From Betaproteobacteria bacterium (GTDB lineage Bacteria > Pseudomonadota > Gammaproteobacteria > Burkholderiales > Burkholderiaceae_C), in the NCBI GenBank assembly GCA_016868205.1, contig VGHR01000018.1, positions 1 to 37,243 on the forward strand: a stretch of 37,243 bases of DNA, given 5' to 3'. Position numbers and translations under genes: made by a program. A model generated the notes under the pieces. It was not told the DNA's origin. It worked only from the letters and a program-made list of their open reading frames with translations, and did no database searches. Shown here in pieces: positions 1 to 9,391 of the stretch (position 1 is its first letter; every line of letters begins with the position of its first letter).

Positions 1-14
1 CCGCCTGGGCTTGA

Positions 15-1040
15 GTGAAACCCAAACGATTTCCCGTGCGAACTTTCCGCTGGTTGCTGGCGGCGATGGTCTCGGCCGCGGTCCTGCTCGGACTGGCAAG
101 TGCCTGGTGGCTGTTCACCCCCGTCCCGCTGCGCCCCCCCGCTGGAGCGCAGGCGATTGAGTTGCTGATTGAGCCCGGCACGCCGCCGCGCGAGATCGCC
201 CGCGAGGTCAGGCGGCTGGGCGCAGAGGTCAGCCCCACGCTGCTGTTTGTCTGGTTCCGGCTGTCTGGCCAGGCGCGACAAATCCGTGCCGGCAATTACG
301 AAATTGTCCCCGGGGTCAGCCCATATGGGCTGCTGCGCATGCTGGTTCGCGGGGAGGAAAGCCTGCGCTATGTCACCTTGCCTGAGGGGCTGAGTTTTGT
401 GCAAGTGCGTGCGGTGCTGGCCCGGGCCGATTGGCTCAAGCCCGACTCGCGCGGACTGAGTGACGGGCAGATCATGGAGCGTCTGGGCCGCGCCGGCGTG
501 CACCCGGAGGGGCGCTTTTTCCCGGACACCTACAGCTACGGCAAGGGTAGCAGTGACCTGGAGGTGCTGCGGCGGGCCGCCCAAGCCATGGACAAACGCT
601 TGAGCCAAGTGTGGGCACAGCGGGAGCCGGGCCTGCCGATCAAGACACCCGAGGAGATGCTGATTCTGGCCAGCATCATCGAGAAGGAGACCGGCAAGGC
701 CGCCGACCGCCCCCTGATTGCGGGAGTTTTTGTCAATCGACTGCGCATCGGCATGCGCTTGCAAACCGATCCGACCGTCATCTACGGCCTGGGTAATCGC
801 TTCGATGGCGATCTGCGTAAGCGCGATCTGCTGGCCGACACGCCCTACAACACCTACACCCGCGCCGGGCTGCCGCCTACGCCGATTGCCATGCCGGGCA
901 AGGCGGCCCTGCTGGCTGCAGTGCAGCCGGCGCGCACGCCGGCGCTGTACTTTGTGGCGCGTGGCGACGGCAGCAGTAAGTTCAGTTCGACCCTGGAGGA
1001 GCACAATCGGGCGGTCGATAAATACATACGCGGGCGCTGA
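15..1040 (+). CDS. mltG: Endolytic murein transglycosylase MltG (YceG family)
   Basis: Inner-membrane lytic transglycosylase that cleaves nascent peptidoglycan strands and is thought to set glycan chain length. The 341-residue length fits the family. Residues about 11-34 form one N-terminal membrane anchor and the rest is periplasmic. The YceG signature is clear around residues 218-262: [10 protein letters not shown], then [12 protein letters not shown], then [13 protein letters not shown]. Glu223 lines up with the catalytic glutamate of this family. The start is GTG at 15; it lies within a few bases of the end of an upstream reading frame (TGA at 12-14 or 16-18), so mltG probably continues an operon that begins outside the window. 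In many betaproteobacteria that neighbour is ygfZ, which cannot be checked here. The tmk start follows within about 10 bases of the stop. Confidence 0.95.
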   Translation: MKPKRFPVRTFRWLLAAMVSAAVLLGLASAWWLFTPVPLRPPAGAQAIELLIEPGTPPREIAREVRRLGAEVSPTLLFVWFRLSGQARQIRAGNYEIVPGVSPYGLLRMLVRGEESLRYVTLPEGLSFVQVRAVLARADWLKPDSRGLSDGQIMERLGRAGVHPEGRFFPDTYSYGKGSSDLEVLRRAAQAMDKRLSQVWAQREPGLPIKTPEEMLILASIIEKETGKAADRPLIAGVFVNRLRIGMRLQTDPTVIYGLGNRFDGDLRKRDLLADTPYNTYTRAGLPPTPIAMPGKAALLAAVQPARTPALYFVARGDGSSKFSSTLEEHNRAVDKYIRGR

Positions 1041-1050
1041 GCCCGTGCGG

Positions 1051-1698
1051 ATGGCGGTGATGCCAAACAAGGGTTTGTTTATCAGTTTCGAGGGCATTGA
1101 TGGGGCCGGCAAGTCGTCGCATGTGGGTGCGCTGGCCCAGGCTTTGCGCCGGACTGGCCGCACCGTCACCGAAACCCGCGAGCCAGGCGGAACCCCCTTG
1201 GCCGAGCAACTGCGAGCCTTGGTACTGCACCAAAACATGGATGCTTTGACCGAGGCGCTGCTGATCTTTGCCGGGCGGCGCGATCATCTGCAGGGGGTGA
1301 TTGTGCCGGCCCTAGAGCGCGGCGAAGTGGTGCTGTGCGACCGGTTTACGGACGCAACTTTCGCCTACCAAGGGTACGGCCGTGGCTTTGACTTGGCCGT
1401 GCTGGCCACTCTGGAGCGCTGGGTTCAGGGGGCAGGCCTTGAGGGTCTGGTGCAGCCGCAGTTGACCCTGTGGTTTGACCTTCCGGCCCCGGTGGCGGCC
1501 CAGCGGCTGGCCGGGGCGCGGGTGCCTGACAAATTTGAGGCCCAGCCCGGGGCTTTTTTTGAGCGGGTGGCGGCCGGTTATGCGGCGCGTATGCAGGCCG
1601 AGCCGGCGCGGTTTGCGCGCATCGATGCCAACCGCGATCCAGGGGGCGTCTGGACCCAGGTTGAAGCGGCCGTGCGTCTGCGGGGTTTTTTGCCATGA
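1051..1698 (+). CDS. tmk: Thymidylate kinase
   Basis: Phosphorylates dTMP to dTDP in cytoplasmic dTTP synthesis. The protein is 215 residues, normal for the family. The P-loop EGIDGAGKS is at residues 14-22, followed by the DRF motif ([13 protein letters not shown]) and a lid segment ([17 protein letters not shown]). I chose ATG 1051. GTG 1045 and ATG 1060 are in-frame alternatives that would change only the first few residues before KGLFISFEG. The open frame reaches back into mltG, but that part is antisense-like sequence with no homology and should not be included. The last four bases overlap the holB start (ATGA), which implies translational coupling. Confidence 0.95.
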   Translation: MAVMPNKGLFISFEGIDGAGKSSHVGALAQALRRTGRTVTETREPGGTPLAEQLRALVLHQNMDALTEALLIFAGRRDHLQGVIVPALERGEVVLCDRFTDATFAYQGYGRGFDLAVLATLERWVQGAGLEGLVQPQLTLWFDLPAPVAAQRLAGARVPDKFEAQPGAFFERVAAGYAARMQAEPARFARIDANRDPGGVWTQVEAAVRLRGFLP

Positions 1699-2738
1699 GC
1701 GCACAAAATCCGCTTGCGCACTGGCTGCACAGGCAGCTGCAGGATTTGCTGCGCTATCCGGGTCACGCCCTGCTGCTGCGCGGGCCTTCGGGCCTGGGTC
1801 AGTACGAACTCGGGCTGGCCCTGGCCCGGGCCTGGCTGTGCCTGCAACCGACGGAGCAGGGCGCCTGCGGCCAGTGCGCCAGCTGCCACGGTGTGGATGT
1901 CCGCACCCATGCTGACCTGAGGGTGCTTTTGCCCGAGGCGCTGAGTTTGCAACTGGGCTGGCCTCTGGATGAAAAAACCCAGGGGGAGCTCGAGGCGGGC
2001 AAGCGCAAGCCCAGCCAGGAAATCAAGGTCGATGCAGCCCGCGATGCGGTGGCCTTCACCCAGCTCAGCCGATCGGGTGGCAACACCAAGGTGGTTCTGG
2101 TCTACCCCGCCGAGCGCATGAACACGGTCACCGCCAACACGCTGCTCAAGACGCTGGAAGAGCCCAGCGGCGCGTTACGGTTCATCCTGGCCACCGACGC
2201 GGCTGATCGCCTGTTGCCGACCTTGCGCAGCCGCTGTCAGGGCCACACCATGGTCTGGCCTGATGAGTCCGAAGCCCTGGCCTGGCTGGCCGGTCAGGGG
2301 CTGGTGGGCGATCTGCAGTCCCTGCGGGTGCTGCTGGCTGCCTGCGGCGGCCGTCCAGCCGATGCGCTGGAGATGGCAGAGCAGGGCGGCTTGCAGGAAA
2401 GTGCGCAGCGCTGGCAGGCCCTGCCCAAGGCGGTCGCCCGGGGGGAGGTTTCGGCCCTGTCGGTGTTCAGTCCGTCCCGCGCGATCGCTGCGCTGCAGAA
2501 AATTTGCCATGATGTGTGGTGCCTTCAGCTCGGCGCCTCGCCTCGCTACTTTGCGGCTTCAGACCTGCCGCAGGCCAAGTCGGGGGCTGCCGCCTTGGCT
2601 GCACTGAGCGTCTGGTCGCGCGATCTGGCCGCACAAGCCCGGCACGCCGATCACCCCTTCAATGCCGGTCTGATGTTTGAGGTCTTGGTCAGCCGTGCGC
2701 AGCGGGCCTTGCGCGCAGAGCCATTGCCCCGCCCCTGA
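1695..2738 (+). CDS. holB: DNA polymerase III subunit delta' (HolB)
   Basis: Clamp-loader subunit that, with delta and tau/gamma, loads the beta sliding clamp. The 347-residue length fits the family. The AAA+ fold is seen in the degenerate P-loop region [12 protein letters not shown] (residues 29-40). The usual lysine is absent, as expected for delta', which does not hydrolyse ATP. Four cysteines of the zinc module are at C49, C58, C61 and C64. The region around [10 protein letters not shown] and LRSRCQ carries the sensor-type clamp-loader motifs. The gene overlaps tmk by 4 bp and is separated from the TatD gene by 2 bp, so translation is probably coupled through the block. The PilZ-family gene often found after holB in other proteobacteria is not present. 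Confidence 0.94.
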   Translation: MSAQNPLAHWLHRQLQDLLRYPGHALLLRGPSGLGQYELGLALARAWLCLQPTEQGACGQCASCHGVDVRTHADLRVLLPEALSLQLGWPLDEKTQGELEAGKRKPSQEIKVDAARDAVAFTQLSRSGGNTKVVLVYPAERMNTVTANTLLKTLEEPSGALRFILATDAADRLLPTLRSRCQGHTMVWPDESEALAWLAGQGLVGDLQSLRVLLAACGGRPADALEMAEQGGLQESAQRWQALPKAVARGEVSALSVFSPSRAIAALQKICHDVWCLQLGASPRYFAASDLPQAKSGAAALAALSVWSRDLAAQARHADHPFNAGLMFEVLVSRAQRALRAEPLPRP

Positions 2739-2740
2739 TC

Positions 2741-3547
2741 ATGTTTGTCGATTCCCATTGCCATCTGAGCTTTCCGGAACTGCGCGAGCAGCTTGCGAAC
2801 ATACGCCAGGAGATGCGCCGTGCGGGCGTCGACCGCGCCCTGTGCATTTGCACCTCCATGGAAGAGTTCGCAGCGGTCCACGATCTTGCCACCTCCTACG
2901 ACAATTTCTGGTGCAGTGTGGGCGTGCATCCGGACCAGGAGGGGATTTACGAGCCGCACTTGCAAGACCTGATCGAAAGGGCGGCCCTGCCGAGGGTGGT
3001 GGCCATAGGAGAGACCGGCCTGGACTACTACCGGTTGGGCGACCGTACGGTGGCGCAGATGCAGTGGCAGCGGGACCGGTTTTTGGTGCATATCGAGGCG
3101 GCGCGATACACGCAATTGCCCCTGGTGATTCATACCCGCAGCGCCTCCAAGGACACGCTGGACCTCTTGCGGCACTACGGCCGGGGAGGCGGGCGTCGCG
3201 ATGCAAGCGGTGTTTTCCACTGCTTCACCGAGACTCTGGAGGTGGCTCGTGCGGCGCTGGATCTGGGCTTTTACATCTCGTTTTCGGGCATCCTGACCTT
3301 CAAGAATGCGGAAGATTTGCGTCAGGTGGCGCGGTTTGTCCCCCTGGACCGTCTGCTCATAGAAACCGACAGCCCCTATCTGGCACCGGTGCCTTACCGG
3401 GGCAAGACCAACACGCCAGCATGGGTGCCCTGGGTTGCGCGCCAGATTGCCCAGCTGCGCGGCTTGAACGAGGAAGAGGTGGGCCGCATCAGCAGCGAGA
3501 ATTTCGATCGCATCTTCCCGCGAGTGGTTTCCGAACTTGAGGGATGA
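2741..3547 (+). CDS. TatD-family metal-dependent hydrolase (YcfH type)
   Basis: Amidohydrolase-fold, metal-dependent hydrolase. Family members are reported as 3'-5' exonucleases or DNases, acting in the cytoplasm. The 268 residues match the family. The metal-binding signature is complete: DSHCHLSFPE at the N terminus (H6, H8), GETGLDYY near residue 92, a histidine in PLVIHTRSA near residue 130, a histidine in GVFHCFTE, and ETDSPYLAPVPYRGK near the end. ATG at 2741 lies 2 bp after the holB stop. Position after holB argues for the YcfH subgroup rather than E. coli TatD itself. The exact substrate cannot be read from sequence. Confidence 0.93.
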   Translation: MFVDSHCHLSFPELREQLANIRQEMRRAGVDRALCICTSMEEFAAVHDLATSYDNFWCSVGVHPDQEGIYEPHLQDLIERAALPRVVAIGETGLDYYRLGDRTVAQMQWQRDRFLVHIEAARYTQLPLVIHTRSASKDTLDLLRHYGRGGGRRDASGVFHCFTETLEVARAALDLGFYISFSGILTFKNAEDLRQVARFVPLDRLLIETDSPYLAPVPYRGKTNTPAWVPWVARQIAQLRGLNEEEVGRISSENFDRIFPRVVSELEG

Positions 3548-4569
3548 TCGGGTTTCAGAGGAGTTCTTCTCAAGAAATCACTTTCAAACCAAAAAGAAAT
3601 ATGTTGATTAAATTGATTTTTCATCATTTTTCTAAAGTGAAATCTGGCTTCAGGGCGGCCTGGAATGTTGCCCCCTCCTCGGTTGCCAAGCAAGTGCAGG
3701 AGCGACGCCGGCGAGGTAAAAAAGACTTCAAGTATTTTCTGAAATGTCTGGCGATCTCAATTGTTTTACTTGGATTTGGGCAGTCTTGGGCCGGCGTATA
3801 TGAGGATTTCTTCGAAGCGGTTGAACGCGATGCGAACAGCCGAGTGCTGCAGTTGCTGCTGCGGGGTTTCGATCCGAATACGCTGAGTACGAAGGGCAGC
3901 ACGCCCTTGATGATTGCGATTGAGGAGCCATCGCCGAAGGTTCTGCAGATTCTGCTGGGCCTCGATCAGGTGAATGTGAACCTGCTCAATCGCCACGACG
4001 AAAGTGCCTTGATGCTTGCCGGGCTCAAGGGGCAGGAACCCGCTGCCCGGCGCCTGATTGAACGCGGAGCTGATGTCAACAAGACCGGCTGGACGCCGCT
4101 GCACTACGCAGCCACGGGCGGTCATGTGTCCATCATGCGCCTTTTGTTTGAGCATCACGCGTTTGTGGACCCGGAATCGCCCAATGGCACGACGCCCTTG
4201 ATGATGGCCGCCCGCTATGGCAGCGCCGAGGCGGTCAAGCTGTTGCTGGATGAAGGCGCCGTGCCGACAGCGCGCAATCGCCTGGGCCTGAGCGCGCTGG
4301 ACTTTGCCTGCATGGGCGAGCGCCCGGATGCGATCAGTCTGCTGGCCCCCCTGATGCCGGGTCAGCCCGGTGTGAAGGACCGGCGCGTCGACCGCGAGGC
4401 TGCTTGCAACCGTCGCGAAGCAGCCGCTGCGCCGGATCGGGCTGCGGCCAAGCCGCCGGCCGAAGTCAGGGCGCCTGGGGCGACTCCCAAAGCTGAGCCG
4501 GCGGCTGCGCCGAAAGACAAAGCGACGCCGATCCAGCCCAGCAGCCCAGCGCCTACCGGCCGCTGGTGA
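3544..4569 (+). CDS. Secreted ankyrin-repeat protein (start uncertain)
   Basis: About four to five ankyrin repeats run from roughly residue 95 to 250, seen as TPLMIAIE, SALMLAGLKGQE, TPLHYAATGGH, TPLMMAARYGS and SALDFACMGE, each followed by a helix and a loop with G-A/D-x-N-type turns. The C-terminal tail is rich in Ala, Pro and Lys and probably disordered. A signal-peptide-like segment (basic run, then CLAISIVLLGFGQSWAG) sits at residues about 58-84 rather than at the N terminus. The longest frame starts at ATG 3544, overlapping the TatD gene by 4 bp. ATG 3601 and GTG 3694 are in-frame alternatives, and the last would place the signal peptide near the N terminus. Bases about 3560-3640 are much more AT-rich than the surroundings. 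Likely a periplasmic protein-protein interaction module; partner unknown. Confidence 0.85.
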   Translation: MIGFQRSSSQEITFKPKRNMLIKLIFHHFSKVKSGFRAAWNVAPSSVAKQVQERRRRGKKDFKYFLKCLAISIVLLGFGQSWAGVYEDFFEAVERDANSRVLQLLLRGFDPNTLSTKGSTPLMIAIEEPSPKVLQILLGLDQVNVNLLNRHDESALMLAGLKGQEPAARRLIERGADVNKTGWTPLHYAATGGHVSIMRLLFEHHAFVDPESPNGTTPLMMAARYGSAEAVKLLLDEGAVPTARNRLGLSALDFACMGERPDAISLLAPLMPGQPGVKDRRVDREAACNRREAAAAPDRAAAKPPAEVRAPGATPKAEPAAAPKDKATPIQPSSPAPTGRW

Positions 4570-4583
4570 ATTAACCGCATACG

Positions 4584-5369
4584 ATGTATATTATGTTAAA
4601 TCAAACAAGTTACGGATTGGCCAGCCGAGTCGCCCTCATCACCGGGGGCGCCCAGGGCATCGGTCAGGCCTGCGCGCGCCGTTTCGCACGGGAGTCCGCC
4701 CGGGTGGTGGTCGTGGATGTCGCACACGAGTCCGGACAGGCGCTGGCCCAGGAGCTAGGTGCCAGCTTCATTCGGGCCGATGTGGGTGAGGCAGCGCAGG
4801 TGCAAGAGGTGGTACGCCAGACGCTGGCCAGCTGCGGCCGCATCGATGTGCTGGTCAATAACGCCGGGATTTTCAAGGCGGCGCCCTTCTTGGAAGTGAC
4901 CGAATCCGATTTCGATGCGGTGATGCGCGTCAACATCAAGGGCGCCTTCCTGATGGGGCAGGCGGTGGCCAAGGCCATGGTGGCCGGCGGCGTGAAAGGC
5001 TCCATCGTCAACATGAGCTCGGTCAATGCCGTCATGGCCATCCCCGAAATTGCCAGCTACAACATCAGCAAGGGCGGTGTTAACCAACTCACCCGGGCGA
5101 TGGCGCTGGCCCTGGCCGACGCGGGCATCCGGGTCAATGCCGTGGCCCCGGGCACGATTGCCACCGATCTGGCGGCGCGCGCGGTACTCACCAGCGAAGA
5201 GGCGCGCAAGCGCATCCTCAGCCGCACCCCGCTCAAGCGATTGGGTTCGGTGGAGGAAATTGCCGAGGTGGTGGCCTGGCTGGCCAGCGACGCTTCAAGC
5301 TATCTGACCGGCGAAATCATCACGGCCGATGGCGGCCGTAGTGCCCTCAACTACACCGTCAGCGTTTGA
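4584..5369 (+). CDS. SDR-family NAD(P)-dependent oxidoreductase
   Basis: Classical short-chain dehydrogenase of 261 residues. The cofactor-binding TGGAQGIG motif is at about residues 20-27, followed by NNAG near 90. The catalytic Ser is in the NMSSVNAV strand and the YNISK motif supplies Tyr and Lys. The family C-terminal sequence LTGEIITADGG is present. An acidic residue at the end of strand 2 (VVVVDVA) favours NAD over NADP, which is an inference. Two close starts exist, ATG 4584 and ATG 4593. The gene follows the ankyrin gene after 14 bp but may have its own promoter. Its 3' end overlaps the convergent synthetase/GNAT gene by 19 bp. The substrate cannot be assigned. Confidence 0.93.
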   Translation: MYIMLNQTSYGLASRVALITGGAQGIGQACARRFARESARVVVVDVAHESGQALAQELGASFIRADVGEAAQVQEVVRQTLASCGRIDVLVNNAGIFKAAPFLEVTESDFDAVMRVNIKGAFLMGQAVAKAMVAGGVKGSIVNMSSVNAVMAIPEIASYNISKGGVNQLTRAMALALADAGIRVNAVAPGTIATDLAARAVLTSEEARKRILSRTPLKRLGSVEEIAEVVAWLASDASSYLTGEIITADGGRSALNYTVSV

Positions 5370-8089
5370 TCGCCGCCGATCGGGGTCCCCTCGCCCAGGG
5401 CCAGGACCAGCTCCGCGGTTCCCTCTTGCGCGCGCACTGAAAATCCCGGGCGCCGTGCCAACGCAAGCATGGACTGGTTTTCGAGCAGACAGGCGCCGTG
5501 GAGTTCTTGCACCCCTCGGTCCCTGAGGTAGCCGATCACCTTGCGCATCAGGTGCAGCCCAAGCCCCTGCCCCTGAGAGCCTCTGGCGATCTGCGCGGCA
5601 AACTCGGCCCGCTGCCGATCCGGATCGCAAACCGCCCTGACCTCCCCAATCATCTCGCCCGCGTTGGCCCCCTCCCCTGCAGCCATCAACACCAAGGTCA
5701 TTTCGCGGTCGTAATCAGTCTGGCTGTAGCGAGCCAACTCCGACAGGGGAACTTCGCGTCGCGCCGCTAAAAAACGCAAGCGCAGGTCCTGCGAGCTGGC
5801 GCTGGCGTAGAAGCGTTTGAGGGCGCTGGCATCTTCGGGGCGAATCGGCCGCAAGGTCAGCGTCCTTGTGCCCAGCACCACGGTTTCTTCGAGGGCCTCG
5901 GGGTAGGGCAGGATCGCCAGCTGCGTGAGCACCTCCTGGCTTGCACGCAGCCGAATTCGCGCGTCAATAGCCATTACGCCCAAGTCGTCGATCCCCAGTG
6001 GATTGATGTCGAATTCGGCCACATCAGGCAGGCGGCTGACCAGTTGTGACAGCTTGAGCAGGGTCTCCACCAGAGCCTGTCGTCGCGCTGGTGGCCGTCC
6101 GCGGTGGCCGGCCAACCAGGGTTCGATACCGCTGCGCTCGATCAGATCCTGGGCCAGCGGCTCATTGAGCGGCGGCAGGGCCAGCGCATGCCTGTGGTGC
6201 AGTTCGACATCCATCCCACCCTGCCCCAGGAGCAGGACCGGCCCGAACAGCGGATCGACCTTGAGTCCTACGATCAACTCGCGTTGCCCGTCTCTGGCTT
6301 GCGCCATCGCCTGTACGGTATAGCCCTCCAGTCGTGCGTCGGGTCGCCGCTGCTTGAAGCGGTCGCGCAAGCACTCAGCGCTTTGGCGAAGATACGCTGG
6401 TCCGCGGATGCCCAGCATCACACCGCCCACATCGCTTTTGTGCAGGATATCCGGAGAGGCGATCTTGAGGGCTACCGGATAGGACATCTGTTGCGCGGCA
6501 AGCACCGCCTCTTCCACGGTGGCGCAGGCCCGCGTCTGTAAAACCGGCAGTCCCCACAGCTGCAGCAGTCGCATGCTGTCGGCATCTCCGAGCCACAGGC
6601 GCTGGTCTTGCCGGGCCCTCTCAATCAGAGCCTGGGAGGCTCGCACCGCGCCGGCCAGGTCGGGCGGCCCGGTGCCCACCCACTGGTTGAGCAGACGCTG
6701 GTTGTGGGCGCAGCGACACAGCTGGAGCCAGGCAGCGATCGAGCGCTCGGGCGTGGCGTGGCTGGCTACATGGGCCTCGTGGCAGAGCTGACGGCCCGAT
6801 GCCACCGCTTGCCCACCCAGCCAACAACAGAGCACGGGCTTGGGGCTCTGCTTGAGAGCGGGCAAACACGCCAGGGCAATATCCGATGCGGGCACCACCG
6901 CCGTTGGCGCGTGCATGAAAAGCAGACCGTCGACCTCCTCGGCGGCGAGCAGACATCCGAGCGCGTGTACATAGCGCTCGATCGGGGCATCGCCAATGAT
7001 GTCCACGGGGTTGTCGCGTGACCAGGTGGCCGGCAGCCCCTGATCGAGTGATGCCAAGGTAACCGTCGACAGCTGGGCCAGACGCCCTCCTCCCAGGGAT
7101 AAGGCATCGGCTGCCAGCACACCTGCCCCGCCCCCGTTGGTGAGAATGGCCAGGCGCATCCGGTCAGCCTTGAGCGCAGACCAGAGCGCTTCCGAGTCGC
7201 AGTGCGACAAGGTTTGTGCGGCATCGAACAGCGCCTCCAGGGTGTCAACTCGCAGCAGACCAGCGCGCCGGAAGGCCGCCTCGTAGACCTCATCGGAGCC
7301 GGCCAGAGCCCCCGTGTGCGATGCGGCGGCGCGCGCCCCTTCGGGCGCGCGACCGGCCTTGACGAGAATGACCGGCTTGTTGCGCGCTGCGGCACGCGCG
7401 GCTGACATGAATTTTCTGGCGTGCCGGATGGACTCCACATAAAGCAGGATGGCTTGCGTCTGGGCATCGGTGGCCAGGTAATCGAGCAGGTCGCCAAAGT
7501 CCACATCGGCGCTGTCGCCCAGCGATATGAAGTGAGAAAAGCCGATTCCTCTTTCTTTGGCCCAATCGAGCAGGGCAGTGGCCAAGGCCCCGGACTGAGT
7601 CAGAAACGCGAGCCAACCCGGCAGGGCCTGCGAGGGGGCAAAACTTGCGTTCAAGCCCACGGCCGGGGTCAGCACGCCGATGCAGTTGGGTCCGAGGATG
7701 CGCAGCAGGTGCGGACGCGCCGCCTCCAGCATGGCCTGCTCCGTGCTGCGCGACGGGTCGGGCGACCAGGCTTTCTTCAAGCCAGCGGTGATCACCACAG
7801 CGGCCTTGGTGCCCTTGCGGCCGAGTTGGCTGATCAAATCGACCACCGTCTCCGGCGGTGTGCAGATCACGGCCAGATCCGGTGGCTGCGGCAGGCTGCG
7901 CAGATCGGGCCAGGCGGGCAGACCTTGAACCTCACGGTGCTTGGGATTGACGGGCCAGACTGGGCCCTTAAAACCACTCTGGATCAGATTGCGCAGCAGT
8001 ACCGTCCCCAGTCGGCCGGTGCGCTCGGAGGCACCAATCACGGCCACGCTCTGCGGGGCTAACAGCGGATAAAGATTGCGCAGCGTCAT
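5351..8089 (-). CDS. ADP-forming acyl-CoA synthetase-like / GNAT fusion (Pat/YfiQ type)
   Basis: A 912-residue fusion. Residues about 8-140 form a CoA-binding Rossmann domain (SVAVIGASERTGRLG), residues about 150-460 a succinyl-CoA-ligase-like domain, residues about 490-710 an ATP-grasp domain (YPVALKIASPDILHKSDVGG) and residues about 745-895 a GNAT acetyltransferase with the acetyl-CoA loop RGSQGQGLG. This layout is that of protein lysine acetyltransferases Pat/YfiQ, which acetylate acetyl-CoA synthetase and other enzymes. SHTGALAG at residues 257-264 keeps the His258 position that is phosphorylated in true NDP-forming acyl-CoA synthetases. Enterobacterial Pat is described as lacking that histidine, so this protein may keep synthetase activity. 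No clear ribosome-binding site precedes ATG 8089. The gene stands alone, convergent with the SDR gene. Confidence 0.9.
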   Translation of the reverse strand: MTLRNLYPLLAPQSVAVIGASERTGRLGTVLLRNLIQSGFKGPVWPVNPKHREVQGLPAWPDLRSLPQPPDLAVICTPPETVVDLISQLGRKGTKAAVVITAGLKKAWSPDPSRSTEQAMLEAARPHLLRILGPNCIGVLTPAVGLNASFAPSQALPGWLAFLTQSGALATALLDWAKERGIGFSHFISLGDSADVDFGDLLDYLATDAQTQAILLYVESIRHARKFMSAARAAARNKPVILVKAGRAPEGARAAASHTGALAGSDEVYEAAFRRAGLLRVDTLEALFDAAQTLSHCDSEALWSALKADRMRLAILTNGGGAGVLAADALSLGGGRLAQLSTVTLASLDQGLPATWSRDNPVDIIGDAPIERYVHALGCLLAAEEVDGLLFMHAPTAVVPASDIALACLPALKQSPKPVLCCWLGGQAVASGRQLCHEAHVASHATPERSIAAWLQLCRCAHNQRLLNQWVGTGPPDLAGAVRASQALIERARQDQRLWLGDADSMRLLQLWGLPVLQTRACATVEEAVLAAQQMSYPVALKIASPDILHKSDVGGVMLGIRGPAYLRQSAECLRDRFKQRRPDARLEGYTVQAMAQARDGQRELIVGLKVDPLFGPVLLLGQGGMDVELHHRHALALPPLNEPLAQDLIERSGIEPWLAGHRGRPPARRQALVETLLKLSQLVSRLPDVAEFDINPLGIDDLGVMAIDARIRLRASQEVLTQLAILPYPEALEETVVLGTRTLTLRPIRPEDASALKRFYASASSQDLRLRFLAARREVPLSELARYSQTDYDREMTLVLMAAGEGANAGEMIGEVRAVCDPDRQRAEFAAQIARGSQGQGLGLHLMRKVIGYLRDRGVQELHGACLLENQSMLALARRPGFSVRAQEGTAELVLALGEGTPIGGDQTLTV

Positions 8090-8330
8090 GCCTTGGAGGT
8101 CGGGAGATCAGGCTGGGTCCGGGCCGCAACGGGCGAGCGGCGCATCCTCGAGCCCGATCAAATCATGGCGTCAAACGGCCTTCATGCCATCGATGAGCAA
8201 GTAAGCGATCGCAAAAGAAGCAAGGGTCTCTACCCGACCGGTCTGCCGCGATGCGTCCTCGCTTAGAGTGCCCTTACAGGCCCGCAGCAGTGCGCCTGTC
8301 CTGTTGACTTTTGAGCACGAGGAGAAATTC

Positions 8331-8759
8331 ATGAATCAGATCCGTTTGTTTGAACCGAGTTTTAGCGACTCGATGGAATCGGTTTTTCGCAGGCTTTTAG
8401 CCCCCTGGAATGGTGAAATCGAAGCGCCGTCGCTGCGTATGCGCATTGATGTCACCGAGACGCCTCAGGCTTACGCGGTAGAGGCTGATCTGCCCGGCGT
8501 CAACAAGCAGGACATTGATGTCCGTGTACACGGCAATGTGGTGCAGATTGATGCCCAAATCAAGCGTGAGTCGCGTAAAGGTGGCAACGGCGACCGTCTG
8601 CTGCGTAGCGAACGCTATGAGGGCAATGTCTCGCGCACATTTACGCTGGCTCAGGATGTCGATGAGAACAAGGTCAAGGCGCACTACGACAACGGGGTGC
8701 TTTCTCTGGAGCTGCCCAAGAAGTCGCAGGAAGAGTCCCGCAGGATCGCCATTGGCTGA
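8331..8759 (+). CDS. Small heat-shock protein, Hsp20/alpha-crystallin family
   Basis: ATP-independent holdase chaperone that binds unfolding proteins in the cytoplasm. The 142-residue protein has the alpha-crystallin domain from about residue 38 to 135, with the VEADLPGVNKQDIDV strand pair, an SERYEGNVSRTFTL segment and the family signature DNGVLSLELPKK. The start ATG 8331 is preceded by GAGGAG at about 8319-8325, a good ribosome-binding site; the upstream part of the frame is rejected. I saw no convincing heat-shock sigma-factor promoter in 8090-8330 and no other gene there. The gene lies directly before two universal stress protein genes, suggesting a stress-response cluster. Confidence 0.95.
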   Translation: MNQIRLFEPSFSDSMESVFRRLLAPWNGEIEAPSLRMRIDVTETPQAYAVEADLPGVNKQDIDVRVHGNVVQIDAQIKRESRKGGNGDRLLRSERYEGNVSRTFTLAQDVDENKVKAHYDNGVLSLELPKKSQEESRRIAIG

Positions 8760-8858
8760 AGGCTGCGCCCGCCACCGCCTGGTCTTGGTGTGGATCAAGC
8801 GGCGTTGTGCGGGTGCGCTAGATACTTCCTCCGGCAGCAAGCATTTCAGGAGCCTTCC

Positions 8859-9353
8859 ATGTACAAGCGAATCGTGGTCCCGATCGATGGCAGTCAGACA
8901 TCCACCCGGGCCTTAGTGGCGGCCTTGCAAATGGCGCGTGAATCGGCCGGTTCGGTTCGGTTGATTCATGTCATCGAGGAACTGGCGCAGGTCATTGCCT
9001 ACGACCCCTACGGCGCCTACCCGGGTGACCTGGCCAAGATCAGGCGCGAGAACGCCCTGAAGATCCTGGGCCAGGCGATGGACATCGCCAAGTCCTCAGG
9101 CGTACCGGCTGACCAGCGTCTGGTTGAGGCGGCCGGGCAGCGGCTGGCCGAAGTGGTCAACAAAGAGGTGGAGTCCTACTCGGGCGATCTGATTGTGCTG
9201 GGTACGCACGGTCGCCGGGGCATCGGACGGGTGCTCCTGGGTAGCGGAGTCGAGCAGATCATACGGTCTGCGCAGGTTCCGGTGTTGGTCATACGCGGTG
9301 GCGAGGAACTTGAAGAAAAAGCGCGCCCCCAAGTCGAAATGGCCAGCGCCTGA
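8859..9353 (+). CDS. Universal stress protein, UspA family (first copy)
   Basis: A 164-residue UspA-fold protein. Strand 1 is YKRIVVPIDGSQTS. The ATP-binding signature GTHGRRGIGRVLLGSGVEQII is present (G-x2-G followed by G-S), so nucleotide binding is likely. The final strand is VPVLVIRGG, followed by a short charged tail. ATG 8859 has AGGAG at 8848-8852, so the extra upstream frame from 8790 is not used. The cytoplasmic role is usually stress survival, but the exact process is not known from sequence. Neighbours are hsp20 about 100 bp upstream and another usp gene 38 bp downstream. Confidence 0.94.
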   Translation: MYKRIVVPIDGSQTSTRALVAALQMARESAGSVRLIHVIEELAQVIAYDPYGAYPGDLAKIRRENALKILGQAMDIAKSSGVPADQRLVEAAGQRLAEVVNKEVESYSGDLIVLGTHGRRGIGRVLLGSGVEQIIRSAQVPVLVIRGGEELEEKARPQVEMASA

Positions 9354-9391
9354 GGCGTGGGTCCACAGCTCCCGAGCAAAAGGAACCGATC

